From positions 124,001-188,000 of the forward strand of contig NZ_JACEZT010000005.1 of assembly GCF_014042345.1 (NCBI RefSeq): a DNA stretch of 64,000 nt, written 5' to 3'. This DNA is from Rugamonas brunnea. GTDB taxonomy: Bacteria; Pseudomonadota; Gammaproteobacteria; Burkholderiales; Burkholderiaceae_D. The notes beneath the pieces were generated by a model, which was given only the letters and a program-made list of their open reading frames with translations, was not told where the DNA came from and made no database searches. Of the stretch, positions 42,724 through 51,777 are shown in pieces. A program made the translations under genes and the position numbers. The number at the start of each line of letters is the position of its first letter. Position 1 is the stretch's first letter.

Positions 42724-45700
42724 ACCTGTCCGAACTGTGCATACGGCGCCCCGTGATGGTGGTGCTGCTGTCGCTGTCGCTGATCCTGGCCGGCGTGCTG
42801 GCCTACACCAGCATCCCGGTGGCGGCGCTGCCCAGCTTCAACACGCCCGTCATCAACGTCAACGCCGACCTGCCCGGCGCCAGCCCGGACACGATGGCCT
42901 CGTCCGTCGCGCTGCCGCTGGAAAAGCAGTTCTCCACCATCGCCGGCCTGAACCTGATCACCTCCACCAGCACGCTGGGCACCACCTCGCTCACGCTGGA
43001 GTTCGACCCGTCGATCGACGTCAACGCGGCGGCCGTGGACGTGCAGGCGGCCCTGTTGCGGGCCCAGCGCTCGCTGCCGCAGGAGATGACGGAACTGCCA
43101 TCCTACCGCAAGGTCAACCCGGCCGATGCGCCGGTGCTGTTCATGACCATGACCTCGCCGTCGCTGAGCCTGTCCGAGCTGAACGATTACGCGGAAAACC
43201 TGATCGCGCCCAGCCTGTCCACCTTGCCCGGCGTGGCCCAGGTGGGCGTGAACGGCCAGAAGCGTTTCGCCGTGCGCATCCGCGCCCGCACCGACCAGCT
43301 CAACGCCCGCAACCTCACGCTCGATGAACTGGCCAGCGCCGTCAAGGCCGCCAACGCCAACAGCCCGCTGGGCATCCTGGACGGCCCCAGCCAGACCCTC
43401 ACCATCCAGGGCAATGCCCAGCTGATGAAGGCGTCCGAATTCGCCGAGCTGATCGTGGCTACCCGCAACGGCCAGCCGGTGCGCCTGAAGGAAGTGGCCA
43501 CGGTCGAGGACAGCTACCAGTCCGTCAAGACGGCCGGCAGCTACAACGGCGAACGCTCGATCGTGCTGCTGGTGCAGCGCCAGCCCAACGCCAACACGGT
43601 GCAGGTGGTGGACGGCGTGCGCCAGTTGCTGCCGCGCTTCCTGGCCCAGTTGCCTAGCTCGATCAAGATCAACCTCGTCAACGACCGTTCCGTCTCGATC
43701 CGCGACGCCATCCACGACGTCAACATCACGCTGGCGCTGACGGTGGGCCTGGTGGTGCTGGTGATCTTCCTGTTCCTGCGCCGCGCGGCCGCCACCTTCA
43801 TTCCCGGCATCACCATGCCGATTTCGCTGCTCGGCGCGCTGGCCTTGCTGTATGCGTTCGGCTACAGCCTGGACAACGTGTCGCTGCTCGGCATCACGCT
43901 GGCCGTGGGCCTGGTGGTGGACGACGCCATCGTGGTGCTGGAGAACATCGTGCGCCACATCGAACTGGGCAAGAAGCCCTTGCAGGCCTCGCTGGTGGGC
44001 GCGCGCGAGATGGGCTTCACCATCGTCTCGATTTCCATTTCGCTGGTGGCCGTGTTCATCCCCATCTTCTTCATGCCGGGCACCATAGGCTTGCTGTTCC
44101 ATGAATTCGCCGTGGTCGTCTCGCTGTCCATCCTGGTGTCGGCCATCGTCTCGCTGACGCTGGTGCCGATGCTGGCCAGCCGTTTGCTGCCGGCCGATTC
44201 GCACGACGCCGAGGGCGATGATACCTTCATCGGCCGCTGGTTCGAAGCCGGCTTCTCGCGCCTGCGCCACGCTTACGCGGCCACGCTGGACGTGGCGCTG
44301 GCGCACCGCTACGTGGTGCTGCTGATCGCGCTGGGCACGTTCGCGCTCACGGTGCTGCTGTACGTAACCATCCCCAAGGGCTTCTTCCCCGAGGAGGACC
44401 TGGGCCAGATCCGCGTGACGACCGAGGCGGCCGAGGACATCTCGTCGTCGGCCCTGATGGCCTTGCAGGAAAAGGTGGCCAACGTCATCAAGGCCGACCC
44501 CAACGTGCAGGACGTGACCTCGTTCGTGAGCGGCGGCAACAGCGGCCGCATGTTCCTCGTGCTCAAGCCGCGCGACCAGCGCGCCAAAATGCCGCAAGTG
44601 CTGGACAGCCTGCGCAAGGCCACGCGCGCCATCCCCGGCGTGTCGGTCTACCTGAGCCCGATCCAGAACCTGCAGCTCGGTGGCCGGCCCAGCAAGAGCC
44701 GCTACCAGTACACGCTGCAATCGGTCAGTCCCGACGCGCTCGGCGACTGGGCCGCCAAGTTCCTCGACCGCATGCGCGCCGACAACGACTTCCGCGACGT
44801 CACCAGCGACGCCCAGAACCGCGGCCTGCAAGCCGCGCTCAAGATCGACCGCGACAAGGCCAACAACCTGGGCGTGCAGATCGCCGACGTGCGCACCGCG
44901 CTCTACCTGGCCTTCGGCGAGCGCCAGGTGTCGACCATTTATTCGTCGGCCGCCAGCTACTTCGTGATCCTGGAAGCGGCCACCGAGGACCGCCAGTTCG
45001 ACGACGCGCTGACCCGCATCTCGGTGCGCAACAAGGCCGGCCAGCTGGTGCAGCTGTCGAGCTTCGCCACAGTCGAGCGCACGGTGGGGCCGACGGCCGT
45101 CAACCACCAGGGCCAGTTGCAGGCGATCACGCTGTCGTTCAACCTGGCGCCCAACGTGCCGCTGGGCGTGGCCACGGCCAAGATCGACAAGATGGGCGCG
45201 GCCATGAACTTGCCGGCCTCCATCATCACCAGCTACGGCGGCGACGCGGCCGTGTTCCAGAGCTCGCAAGGCAGCCAGGTGATCCTGATCGTGGCCGCGC
45301 TCGGTGTGATCTACGTGTTGCTCGGCGTGCTATACGAAAGCTTCATCCACCCGCTCACCATCCTGGCCGGCCTGCCGTCGGCCGCCGTGGGCGCGTTGCT
45401 GACCTTGCGCATGTTCAACCTGGACCTGACCATGATCGCCATCATCGGCATCCTGATGTTGATCGGCATCGTCAAGAAGAACGCCATCATGATGATCGAC
45501 TTCGCCCTGCACGCGCAGCGCAATGAAGGCATGACGCCGGCTGCAGCCATCCGCGAAGCGTGTATCCTGCGCTTCCGTCCCATCATGATGACCACCATGG
45601 CGGCCCTGATGGGCGCCTTGCCGATCGCGCTGGGCCTGGGCGCGGGCGCCGAGCTGCGCCAGCCGCTGGGCCTGGCCGTGGTCGGCGGCCTGGTGTTCTC

Positions 45701-45866
45701 GCAAGTGATCACGCTCTACATCACCCCCGTGATCTACCTGTTCCTCGACAAGTACAGCGGCAGCGGGCCGATGGCCGACGAGGTGCTGGCTGGTGATGTG
45801 CAGGCCGATGAAGCCACCACTGCTGCCACTGTTGCATTAAAGGCTGTCAATACAGTCAAGCATTGA
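42720..45866 (+). CDS. RND multidrug efflux transporter (HAE1-like, MdtB/MdtC-type)
   Basis: 1048 aa, full length with 12 TM helices and two large periplasmic loops. The start MNLSELCIRRPVMVVLLSLSL is typical. Proton-relay Asp residues lie in TM4 (TLAVGLVVDDAIVVLENI), and the C-terminal half carries GILMLIGIVKKNAIMMIDFA and LRFRPIMMTTMAALMGALP. The DD pair and the VKKNAIMMIDFA pattern resemble MdtB/C and related pumps. Drug specificity is not predictable. No TolC-type gene follows, so an outer membrane channel encoded elsewhere must complete the pump. Confidence 0.95.
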   Translation: MNLSELCIRRPVMVVLLSLSLILAGVLAYTSIPVAALPSFNTPVINVNADLPGASPDTMASSVALPLEKQFSTIAGLNLITSTSTLGTTSLTLEFDPSIDVNAAAVDVQAALLRAQRSLPQEMTELPSYRKVNPADAPVLFMTMTSPSLSLSELNDYAENLIAPSLSTLPGVAQVGVNGQKRFAVRIRARTDQLNARNLTLDELASAVKAANANSPLGILDGPSQTLTIQGNAQLMKASEFAELIVATRNGQPVRLKEVATVEDSYQSVKTAGSYNGERSIVLLVQRQPNANTVQVVDGVRQLLPRFLAQLPSSIKINLVNDRSVSIRDAIHDVNITLALTVGLVVLVIFLFLRRAAATFIPGITMPISLLGALALLYAFGYSLDNVSLLGITLAVGLVVDDAIVVLENIVRHIELGKKPLQASLVGAREMGFTIVSISISLVAVFIPIFFMPGTIGLLFHEFAVVVSLSILVSAIVSLTLVPMLASRLLPADSHDAEGDDTFIGRWFEAGFSRLRHAYAATLDVALAHRYVVLLIALGTFALTVLLYVTIPKGFFPEEDLGQIRVTTEAAEDISSSALMALQEKVANVIKADPNVQDVTSFVSGGNSGRMFLVLKPRDQRAKMPQVLDSLRKATRAIPGVSVYLSPIQNLQLGGRPSKSRYQYTLQSVSPDALGDWAAKFLDRMRADNDFRDVTSDAQNRGLQAALKIDRDKANNLGVQIADVRTALYLAFGERQVSTIYSSAASYFVILEAATEDRQFDDALTRISVRNKAGQLVQLSSFATVERTVGPTAVNHQGQLQAITLSFNLAPNVPLGVATAKIDKMGAAMNLPASIITSYGGDAAVFQSSQGSQVILIVAALGVIYVLLGVLYESFIHPLTILAGLPSAAVGALLTLRMFNLDLTMIAIIGILMLIGIVKKNAIMMIDFALHAQRNEGMTPAAAIREACILRFRPIMMTTMAALMGALPIALGLGAGAELRQPLGLAVVGGLVFSQVITLYITPVIYLFLDKYSGSGPMADEVLAGDVQADEATTAATVALKAVNTVKH

Positions 45867-45940
45867 GCGGCCACAAGCCGCCGCCTTGGGCCCCTTCGTA
45901 TCATAGGCAAGGATAATTTTCCTTGCAGCAAGGAGGGGCG

Positions 45941-47851
45941 ATGAAGCGATACACCGTCACCATCATCGGCATGGGGCCGCGCGGGCTCAGCGTTCTGGAG
46001 CGGCTGGCGGCCATGGTCCGCGGCCGCGACCTGCTGATCGACCTGGTCCTGGTCGAACCGGGCGAATGCGGGCAGGGCGTGCATTCGGCGCGCCAGCCCC
46101 AGCACTTGCTGATCAACACCATCGCCAGCCAGGTCACGCTGTTTCCCGCGCCCGGCGTGGTGAAGGACGGTCCCGTGTGTGCCGCGCCGTCGCTGACGCA
46201 ATGGGCGCGCGAGCGCGGCTACCGGCGCGTGGACGAGCAGTACTACCGCATCGGCGCGACCGGGGCCGGGGCCGAGATCAGCGAGCTGGACTACCTGCCG
46301 CGCCGCCTGCTGGGCGAATACCTGACCTGGGCCTACGAGCAACTGGTGGCCAGTCTGCCGGCCGGCGTCACGCTCACCCACCACCGGCTGCGCGCGCACG
46401 ACCTGTGGCAGCAACCGGACGGGCGTTGCGTGGTCGAGCTCGAAAGCGGCTTCATCATCCTCAGCGACTTCGTGTTCCTCGCCACGGGCCACGGCAACAA
46501 CGGGCTCAGCGACCACGACGCGTGGTGCCGCAAGTTCGCCCAGGACCATGCGCGCTACAACAGCCGGCTCGGCTACTACCGCCACATCTACCCGCTGGAA
46601 CAACTGGTCAGGATAGGCGCCGACGCGCGCGTGGCCATCCAGGGCCTGGGCCTGAGCGCGCACGACGTGATCGCGGAACTGACGGTGGGGCGGGGTGGCG
46701 CCTACGTGCGTGACGCGCGCGGCATGCACTACGAAAAATCGGGACGGGAGCCGAAACTGCTGCTGTGCTCGCGCCTGTGCCTGCCGTATGCGGCGCGCGG
46801 CCTCAACCAGAAGGGCCTCGATGGCCGCCACCAGCCGCACTTCTTCACGCCCGACGCGATCGAAGCCTTGCGCCACCGGGCCCAGCGCGAGCGCGGCAGC
46901 CGCCAGCTCGATTTCGATGCGGAACTGCTGCCCCTGCTCAAACGAGAAATGGGCTACGTCTACCGTGCCACGGCCGACGGCCACGCGCCCGACCCGGCCA
47001 GCTACGTGCTGGGCCAGCCCGAGGCGGACATCATCGACGGCCTGCTGTTCCCCTTGCGCGGACGCGAGTTTGCTTCGCTCGATGCATTCCGTGCCTATTT
47101 CCGCCGCTGGCTGGTGGACGACCTGGCTGAAGCCCACAAAGGCAACGTGGACAGTCCCGTCAAGGCGGCCACCGACGTGCTGCGCGACGTGCGCGCCAGC
47201 CTGCAGGCGGCGCTGGAATTCGGCGGCCTCACGCCGGCCTCGCACCGTAAGTTCCTCAACGTCTACCATCCCATCATCAACCGCATCGCCTTCGGCCCAC
47301 CGCGGCAGCGCAACGAGGAATTGCTGGCGCTGCTCGATGCGGGCGTGGTGGAGATCGCCTCCGGCCCCAATGGCGTGATCGGCAACGACGAGAACGAATC
47401 GACGTTCGTGCTGCAGACCCGTTTCGGCGCCCACCTGGAGCGCCACCCGTTCGACGTGCTGGTGGTGGCGCGGCTGGACGTGTTCTACCCCGAGACGGAC
47501 GATTCGCCGTTCACCCAGAACCTGATGCGGCGCGGCATGGTGCGGCCGTATTACAACGGCGTGTTCCATCCGGGCGGCATCGACATCGACCCGGACAGCC
47601 ACCCGCGCAACGCCAGCGGCCAGCCGGCTGCCAACATCTGGGCGCTGGGCTTCCCCGTCGAGGGGCCGCACTACTACACCCATGCGCTGCCGCGTCCCAT
47701 GCTGCGTTCGCGCCAGGTGCTCGATGCCGACCGTTGTGTTTCCGCCATGTTTGCCCAGATCCCGGACGCGCCACGGCGCGCGGCGCGGCGCCGCCCCGAG
47801 GCCGGCGACGCGCTTTCCTCCCAGCCGGCTTTGCCGCGCGTCACCATGTAG
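45941..47851 (+). CDS. FAD/NAD(P)-binding protein, uncharacterised oxidoreductase-like
   Basis: 636 aa. An N-terminal dinucleotide-binding fold (TVTIIGMGPRGLSVLERLAAM, with GxGPRG in place of the usual GxGxxG) and a second nucleotide site at about residue 230 (VAIQGLGLSAHDVIAEL) suggest the broad NAD_binding_9 group of flavoproteins, to which YdhS-like proteins belong. HGNNGLSDHD follows the likely ATG motif FLATGHG. Strong AGGAGG before the ATG at 45941. No operon partner is obvious. Substrate unknown; a monooxygenase-like or biosynthetic role is possible but not shown. Confidence 0.8.
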   Translation: MKRYTVTIIGMGPRGLSVLERLAAMVRGRDLLIDLVLVEPGECGQGVHSARQPQHLLINTIASQVTLFPAPGVVKDGPVCAAPSLTQWARERGYRRVDEQYYRIGATGAGAEISELDYLPRRLLGEYLTWAYEQLVASLPAGVTLTHHRLRAHDLWQQPDGRCVVELESGFIILSDFVFLATGHGNNGLSDHDAWCRKFAQDHARYNSRLGYYRHIYPLEQLVRIGADARVAIQGLGLSAHDVIAELTVGRGGAYVRDARGMHYEKSGREPKLLLCSRLCLPYAARGLNQKGLDGRHQPHFFTPDAIEALRHRAQRERGSRQLDFDAELLPLLKREMGYVYRATADGHAPDPASYVLGQPEADIIDGLLFPLRGREFASLDAFRAYFRRWLVDDLAEAHKGNVDSPVKAATDVLRDVRASLQAALEFGGLTPASHRKFLNVYHPIINRIAFGPPRQRNEELLALLDAGVVEIASGPNGVIGNDENESTFVLQTRFGAHLERHPFDVLVVARLDVFYPETDDSPFTQNLMRRGMVRPYYNGVFHPGGIDIDPDSHPRNASGQPAANIWALGFPVEGPHYYTHALPRPMLRSRQVLDADRCVSAMFAQIPDAPRRAARRRPEAGDALSSQPALPRVTM

Positions 47852-47890
47852 CGGTGTTGATACATACCGTAACATTCATCAAGACCAAGC

Positions 47891-47907
47891 TCCGGTAAGC
47901 TACCGGA
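47891..47907 (+). terminator. Small hairpin after the FAD protein gene
   Basis: TCCGGTA (47891-47897), loop AGC and TACCGGA (47901-47907). Perfect 7-bp stem without a T-tract, 40 nt after the stop; a weak terminator candidate. Confidence 0.35.
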
Positions 47908-48051
47908 ACTCAGGCTGGCCGCCCTGCGCGTTGCGCGCGGCGGTGCCGGCCTGGCGGCGCGGTTCCAAAAATGGCGGGACTCTGGCACTATGACCGCATT
48001 TTGACGATCACGCTCCACGAAGGTTTGCTCTTGCACGACGATACGCACACG

Positions 48052-48915
48052 ATGTCAGCAGATTCCGAGTATTGCCACAGCTGCGGCCAGCGCCTGCCTG
48101 CGCGCGAGGGCTATGGCGACGGCCGGCGCAAGCGCATGTCGGACCGGATCGGCATCGCCATCTCGATCGGCCTGCACTTGCTGGCCGTGCTCTACTATTT
48201 CCTCAAGCCCAGCGAACCGTTCCACCGCACGCCGCCGCGCGGGGGCGGGGAAATGGTCTATATCGCACCGTTGCCAAACAAGCCGAACAAGCCCGAGAAG
48301 AAGCCGGAGCTGGCCAAGGCCAGGCCGCAGCCGCAGCCCAAGCGCGCCGTGGCGACGATCACGCCGCCGGCCGCCCGGCCCAAGCTGGAAACCTATGTGC
48401 CGCCCGTGGTGGCGCCGATGCAGCCGCCGCCTGAGATGGATATGTCGGAAATGATCGCCAAGCGCCGCGCCCAGCGCGCGGCTGAGAATCCGCAGCCGGC
48501 CGAACCGGCGCAGGAAAGCGAGAACGACCGCGCCATGCGCATCGCCAAGGCCAACATCGCCGGCGCCCAGGGCCGCTCGGGTGGCGGCCGCGACCGCGAC
48601 GACACGGGTGGCTTGTTCTCGATCGCCGACCGCACCTACCACGGCGCCGAGGTCAAGTTCCGCGGCTGGAACACGAACTTCCGCCGCAACTGGACCCAGC
48701 AGGTGCATGTGGAAGTGGGCGACTGGCCGGACCTTGAAACGGCCATCGTGAAGAAGATGATCGAAATCATCCGCAAGGACCACCCCGGCGACTTCCCGTG
48801 GGAATCGCAGCGCTTGGGCAAGGTCATCGTGATGAGCGCCCGCAAGCAGGATGAGCCGGAACTGACGGCCTTCCTGTTGAAGGAAATGTTCCCCGAATAC
48901 CGGCGCGGCCGGTAG
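48052..48915 (+). CDS. Uncharacterised one-TM protein with N-terminal CxxC and Pro/Lys-rich linker
   Basis: 287 aa, family not recognised. The N-terminus has one CxxC pair (YCHSCGQRLPAREG), then a single TM helix (IGIAISIGLHLLAVLYYFL, about residues 32-50), a Pro/Lys-rich stretch (LPNKPNKPEKKPELAKARPQ and on) resembling the periplasmic spacer of TonB-type proteins, and a soluble C-terminal part ending FPEYRRGR. It lacks a recognisable TonB C-terminal domain. The ATG at 48052 is chosen, but no good ribosome binding site is seen and a start at 48028 (TTG) is possible. No operon partner. Confidence 0.7.
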   Translation: MSADSEYCHSCGQRLPAREGYGDGRRKRMSDRIGIAISIGLHLLAVLYYFLKPSEPFHRTPPRGGGEMVYIAPLPNKPNKPEKKPELAKARPQPQPKRAVATITPPAARPKLETYVPPVVAPMQPPPEMDMSEMIAKRRAQRAAENPQPAEPAQESENDRAMRIAKANIAGAQGRSGGGRDRDDTGGLFSIADRTYHGAEVKFRGWNTNFRRNWTQQVHVEVGDWPDLETAIVKKMIEIIRKDHPGDFPWESQRLGKVIVMSARKQDEPELTAFLLKEMFPEYRRGR

Positions 48916-48931
48916 ACGGCTGGTAAACGAC

Positions 48932-48989
48932 ACCGGGGTCAGGTCATACTCTCATGCAAGCTTGCGCGAAAGTATGACCTGACCCCGGT
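48932..48989. terminator. Perfect 19-bp inverted repeat, GGGGTCAG family (bidirectional terminator candidate)
   Basis: Arms 48932-48950 and 48971-48989 are perfectly complementary over 19 bp (outer part ACCGGGGTCAGGTCA), with a 20-nt loop that holds the palindrome GCAAGCTTGC. It lies between convergent genes. The GGGGTCAG core is shared with the element at 10354-10377, so this is both a likely transcription end and a repeat family member. Confidence 0.75.
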
Positions 48990-48995
48990 TGTTGC

Positions 48996-50036
<1,041 letters not shown>

Positions 50037-50783
50037 TTAGGGTTGGGCGCTGCCGGCATCGGTATCGGTCTCGTCATCGTCGGGCGCTTCGATCAGCGCC
50101 GTCTGGGCGGCGGCCTCGTCTTCCGTCAGGCCGGCCAGCTCGATGATCTTGTCGTTGGCTTCCTCGATGCCGATGCGCTTGAGCGCGGAGAACAACTGCA
50201 CGGTGAAGGGGAAGCCTTCGCCGTCCTGGTCGACGTAGCTGTCGAGCTTGGCCTTGGCCTGGCGCAGCACGTTGACGGATTCATTGCGGTTGAGCTTGTC
50301 AACCTTGGTCAGGATGCAATGGATGGGCTTGCCCGTGGGGGCGAACCATTCCAGCATCTGGATGTCGAGCTCGGTGAACGGGCGGCGCGCATCCATGATC
50401 AGGATCAGGCCGGCCAGTTGCTCGCGCCGTTGCACGTAGTCGCCCAGCAGGCGCTGCCAGTGTAGCTTGGCCGAACCCGACACCTCCGCGTAGCCGTAGC
50501 CGGGCAAGTCCACCAGCAGGCAGCGGATCTCGTCGACGATGGTGGGGTCTTTCCGGTGCTGGGCCACGTGGGCGCCGCCGATCGAGAAGAAATTGATGTG
50601 CTGGGTGCGGCCCGGGGTCTTGGACGCGAACGCCAGCCCTTTCTGGTTGCACAGGATGTTGATGGCGGTCGATTTACCGGCGTTGGAGCGTCCCGCAAAG
50701 GCGATTTCCGGCACCGTGGTGTGGGGCAGGTCGCGCAATTGGTTGACGGTCGTGAAGAAGCGAGCTTGCCAGAGTATTGACAT
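50037..50783 (-). CDS. engB: Ribosome biogenesis GTPase EngB (YsxC/YihA)
   Basis: 248 aa. GTPase needed for 50S assembly. G1 [13 protein letters not shown]3 [10 protein letters not shown] and G4 LTKVDKLNR are present. The C-terminus has an acidic tail ([13 protein letters not shown]) that extends beyond the usual end of the family. The start at 50783 gives the typical N-terminus [20 protein letters not shown]. Divergent from cytochrome c4 and upstream of hemB; this arrangement is common in betaproteobacteria. Confidence 0.96.
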   Translation of the reverse strand: MSILWQARFFTTVNQLRDLPHTTVPEIAFAGRSNAGKSTAINILCNQKGLAFASKTPGRTQHINFFSIGGAHVAQHRKDPTIVDEIRCLLVDLPGYGYAEVSGSAKLHWQRLLGDYVQRREQLAGLILIMDARRPFTELDIQMLEWFAPTGKPIHCILTKVDKLNRNESVNVLRQAKAKLDSYVDQDGEGFPFTVQLFSALKRIGIEEANDKIIELAGLTEDEAAAQTALIEAPDDDETDTDAGSAQP

Positions 50784-50829
50784 GGGATAGGTAGAAATTG
50801 CAACAAGGGGGGCAAAAGCGTGAGAAAGC

Positions 50830-50841
50830 TATTGTACAATA
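50830..50841. promoter_or_regulatory. Perfect palindrome in the engB-cytochrome c4 divergent promoter region
   Basis: TATTGTACAATA is a perfect 12-bp palindrome. Because it is symmetric, TACAAT reads as a -10-like box on both strands, so it may be the core of divergent promoters or an operator. No good -35 box lies at 17 nt on either side, so this stays tentative. Confidence 0.4.
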
Positions 50842-50951
50842 AGGGGTTACGAATTGTTGCCAAGCATATTTCATGCTAGGTTGAGGAAGTGCGGCAGGAT
50901 ATCGACGGCAACGGTTACCACCAATTTATTGACTAGTCTCAGGGTGTCTGA

Positions 50952-51632
50952 ATGAATCGTGCGTTTTCACCATTTGCAAAATCCTTGATCGTCGCTCTGC
51001 TGGCTGTGTCGGCCACCGCATCGGCTGCCGAAGAGAAAAAGCCGGCCGCCGCCGAACCCGCCGTGGTCAAGGCTGATCCCGCCAAAGGCGCCAAGCTGTT
51101 CACGGAAGGCGACGCCACCCGCAGCATTCCCGCCTGCGTGTCCTGCCACGGCGAGGCTGGCAATTCGACCATCACCGTCAACCCGAAACTGGCCGGCCAG
51201 CATGAGGGCTACATCGTCAAGCAACTGAACGATTTCGCCAGCCCCGCGCGCGTGCAGGCCATCATGTCGACCTACGCCAAGGCCATGACGGACGAGGACA
51301 AGAAGAACGTGGCCGCCTACCTGGCCGCCCAGACCCAGAAGCCGGGCGCCGCCAAGAACAAGGACACGGTGGACCTGGGCAAGAAGATCTACCGCGGCGG
51401 TATCGCCGAGAAGAACGTGCCGGCCTGCGCCAGCTGCCACGGCGCCGGCGGCGCCGGCGTGCCGGTGCAATACCCGCGCATCGGCGGCCAGCACCAGGAC
51501 TACACGGTGGCCCAGCTGGACCTGTTCCGCACGGACGCCCGCAAGAACAGCCCGCAGATGAGCACCATCGCCAAGCGCATGTCGGCCGATGAAATGAAGG
51601 CCGTGGCCGATTACATCGCTGGCTTGAAATAA
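50952..51632 (+). CDS. Cytochrome c4-type di-haem c-type cytochrome
   Basis: 226 aa. Signal peptide (SLIVALLAVSATASA) and two class I haem domains: CVSCHG near residue 63 and CASCHG near 160, with axial Met candidates in the MSTYAKAMT and MSTIAKRMS segments. Two similar halves are typical of cytochrome c4, an electron donor to terminal oxidases. The ATG at 50952 starts a clear signal sequence. It is followed by the cytochrome c maturation genes resB and ccsB, which presumably attach its haem. Confidence 0.93.
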   Translation: MNRAFSPFAKSLIVALLAVSATASAAEEKKPAAAEPAVVKADPAKGAKLFTEGDATRSIPACVSCHGEAGNSTITVNPKLAGQHEGYIVKQLNDFASPARVQAIMSTYAKAMTDEDKKNVAAYLAAQTQKPGAAKNKDTVDLGKKIYRGGIAEKNVPACASCHGAGGAGVPVQYPRIGGQHQDYTVAQLDLFRTDARKNSPQMSTIAKRMSADEMKAVADYIAGLK

Positions 51633-51690
51633 TCGATAGTTGTCCTCCCAGCTGCACCGCCATCCGGTGCGGCGGCGGACACGGAAGTGA

Positions 51691-51726
51691 AAAAAGGGCA
51701 GCAGCGTAAAGCGGGCTGCCCTTTTT
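51691..51726 (+). terminator. Rho-independent terminator after cytochrome c4
   Basis: AAAAAGGGCAGC (51691-51702) and GCTGCCCTTTTT (51715-51726), a perfect 12-bp repeat with a 12-nt loop and a T-rich end, so it should work well on the + strand. The downstream resB gene starts 52 nt later and would need partial read-through or its own promoter. Confidence 0.85.
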
Positions 51727-51777
51727 GTTGGTATGCTGCCTGCTTCCGACCCGCTCCTCCCTTTTAGACTGACGCGC

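Noticed and set aside
48932..48989. Insertion sequence remnant with terminal repeats
   Set aside because: The 19-bp arms enclose only 20 nt and no coding sequence or target duplication is seen. A bidirectional terminator or short palindromic repeat fits better.
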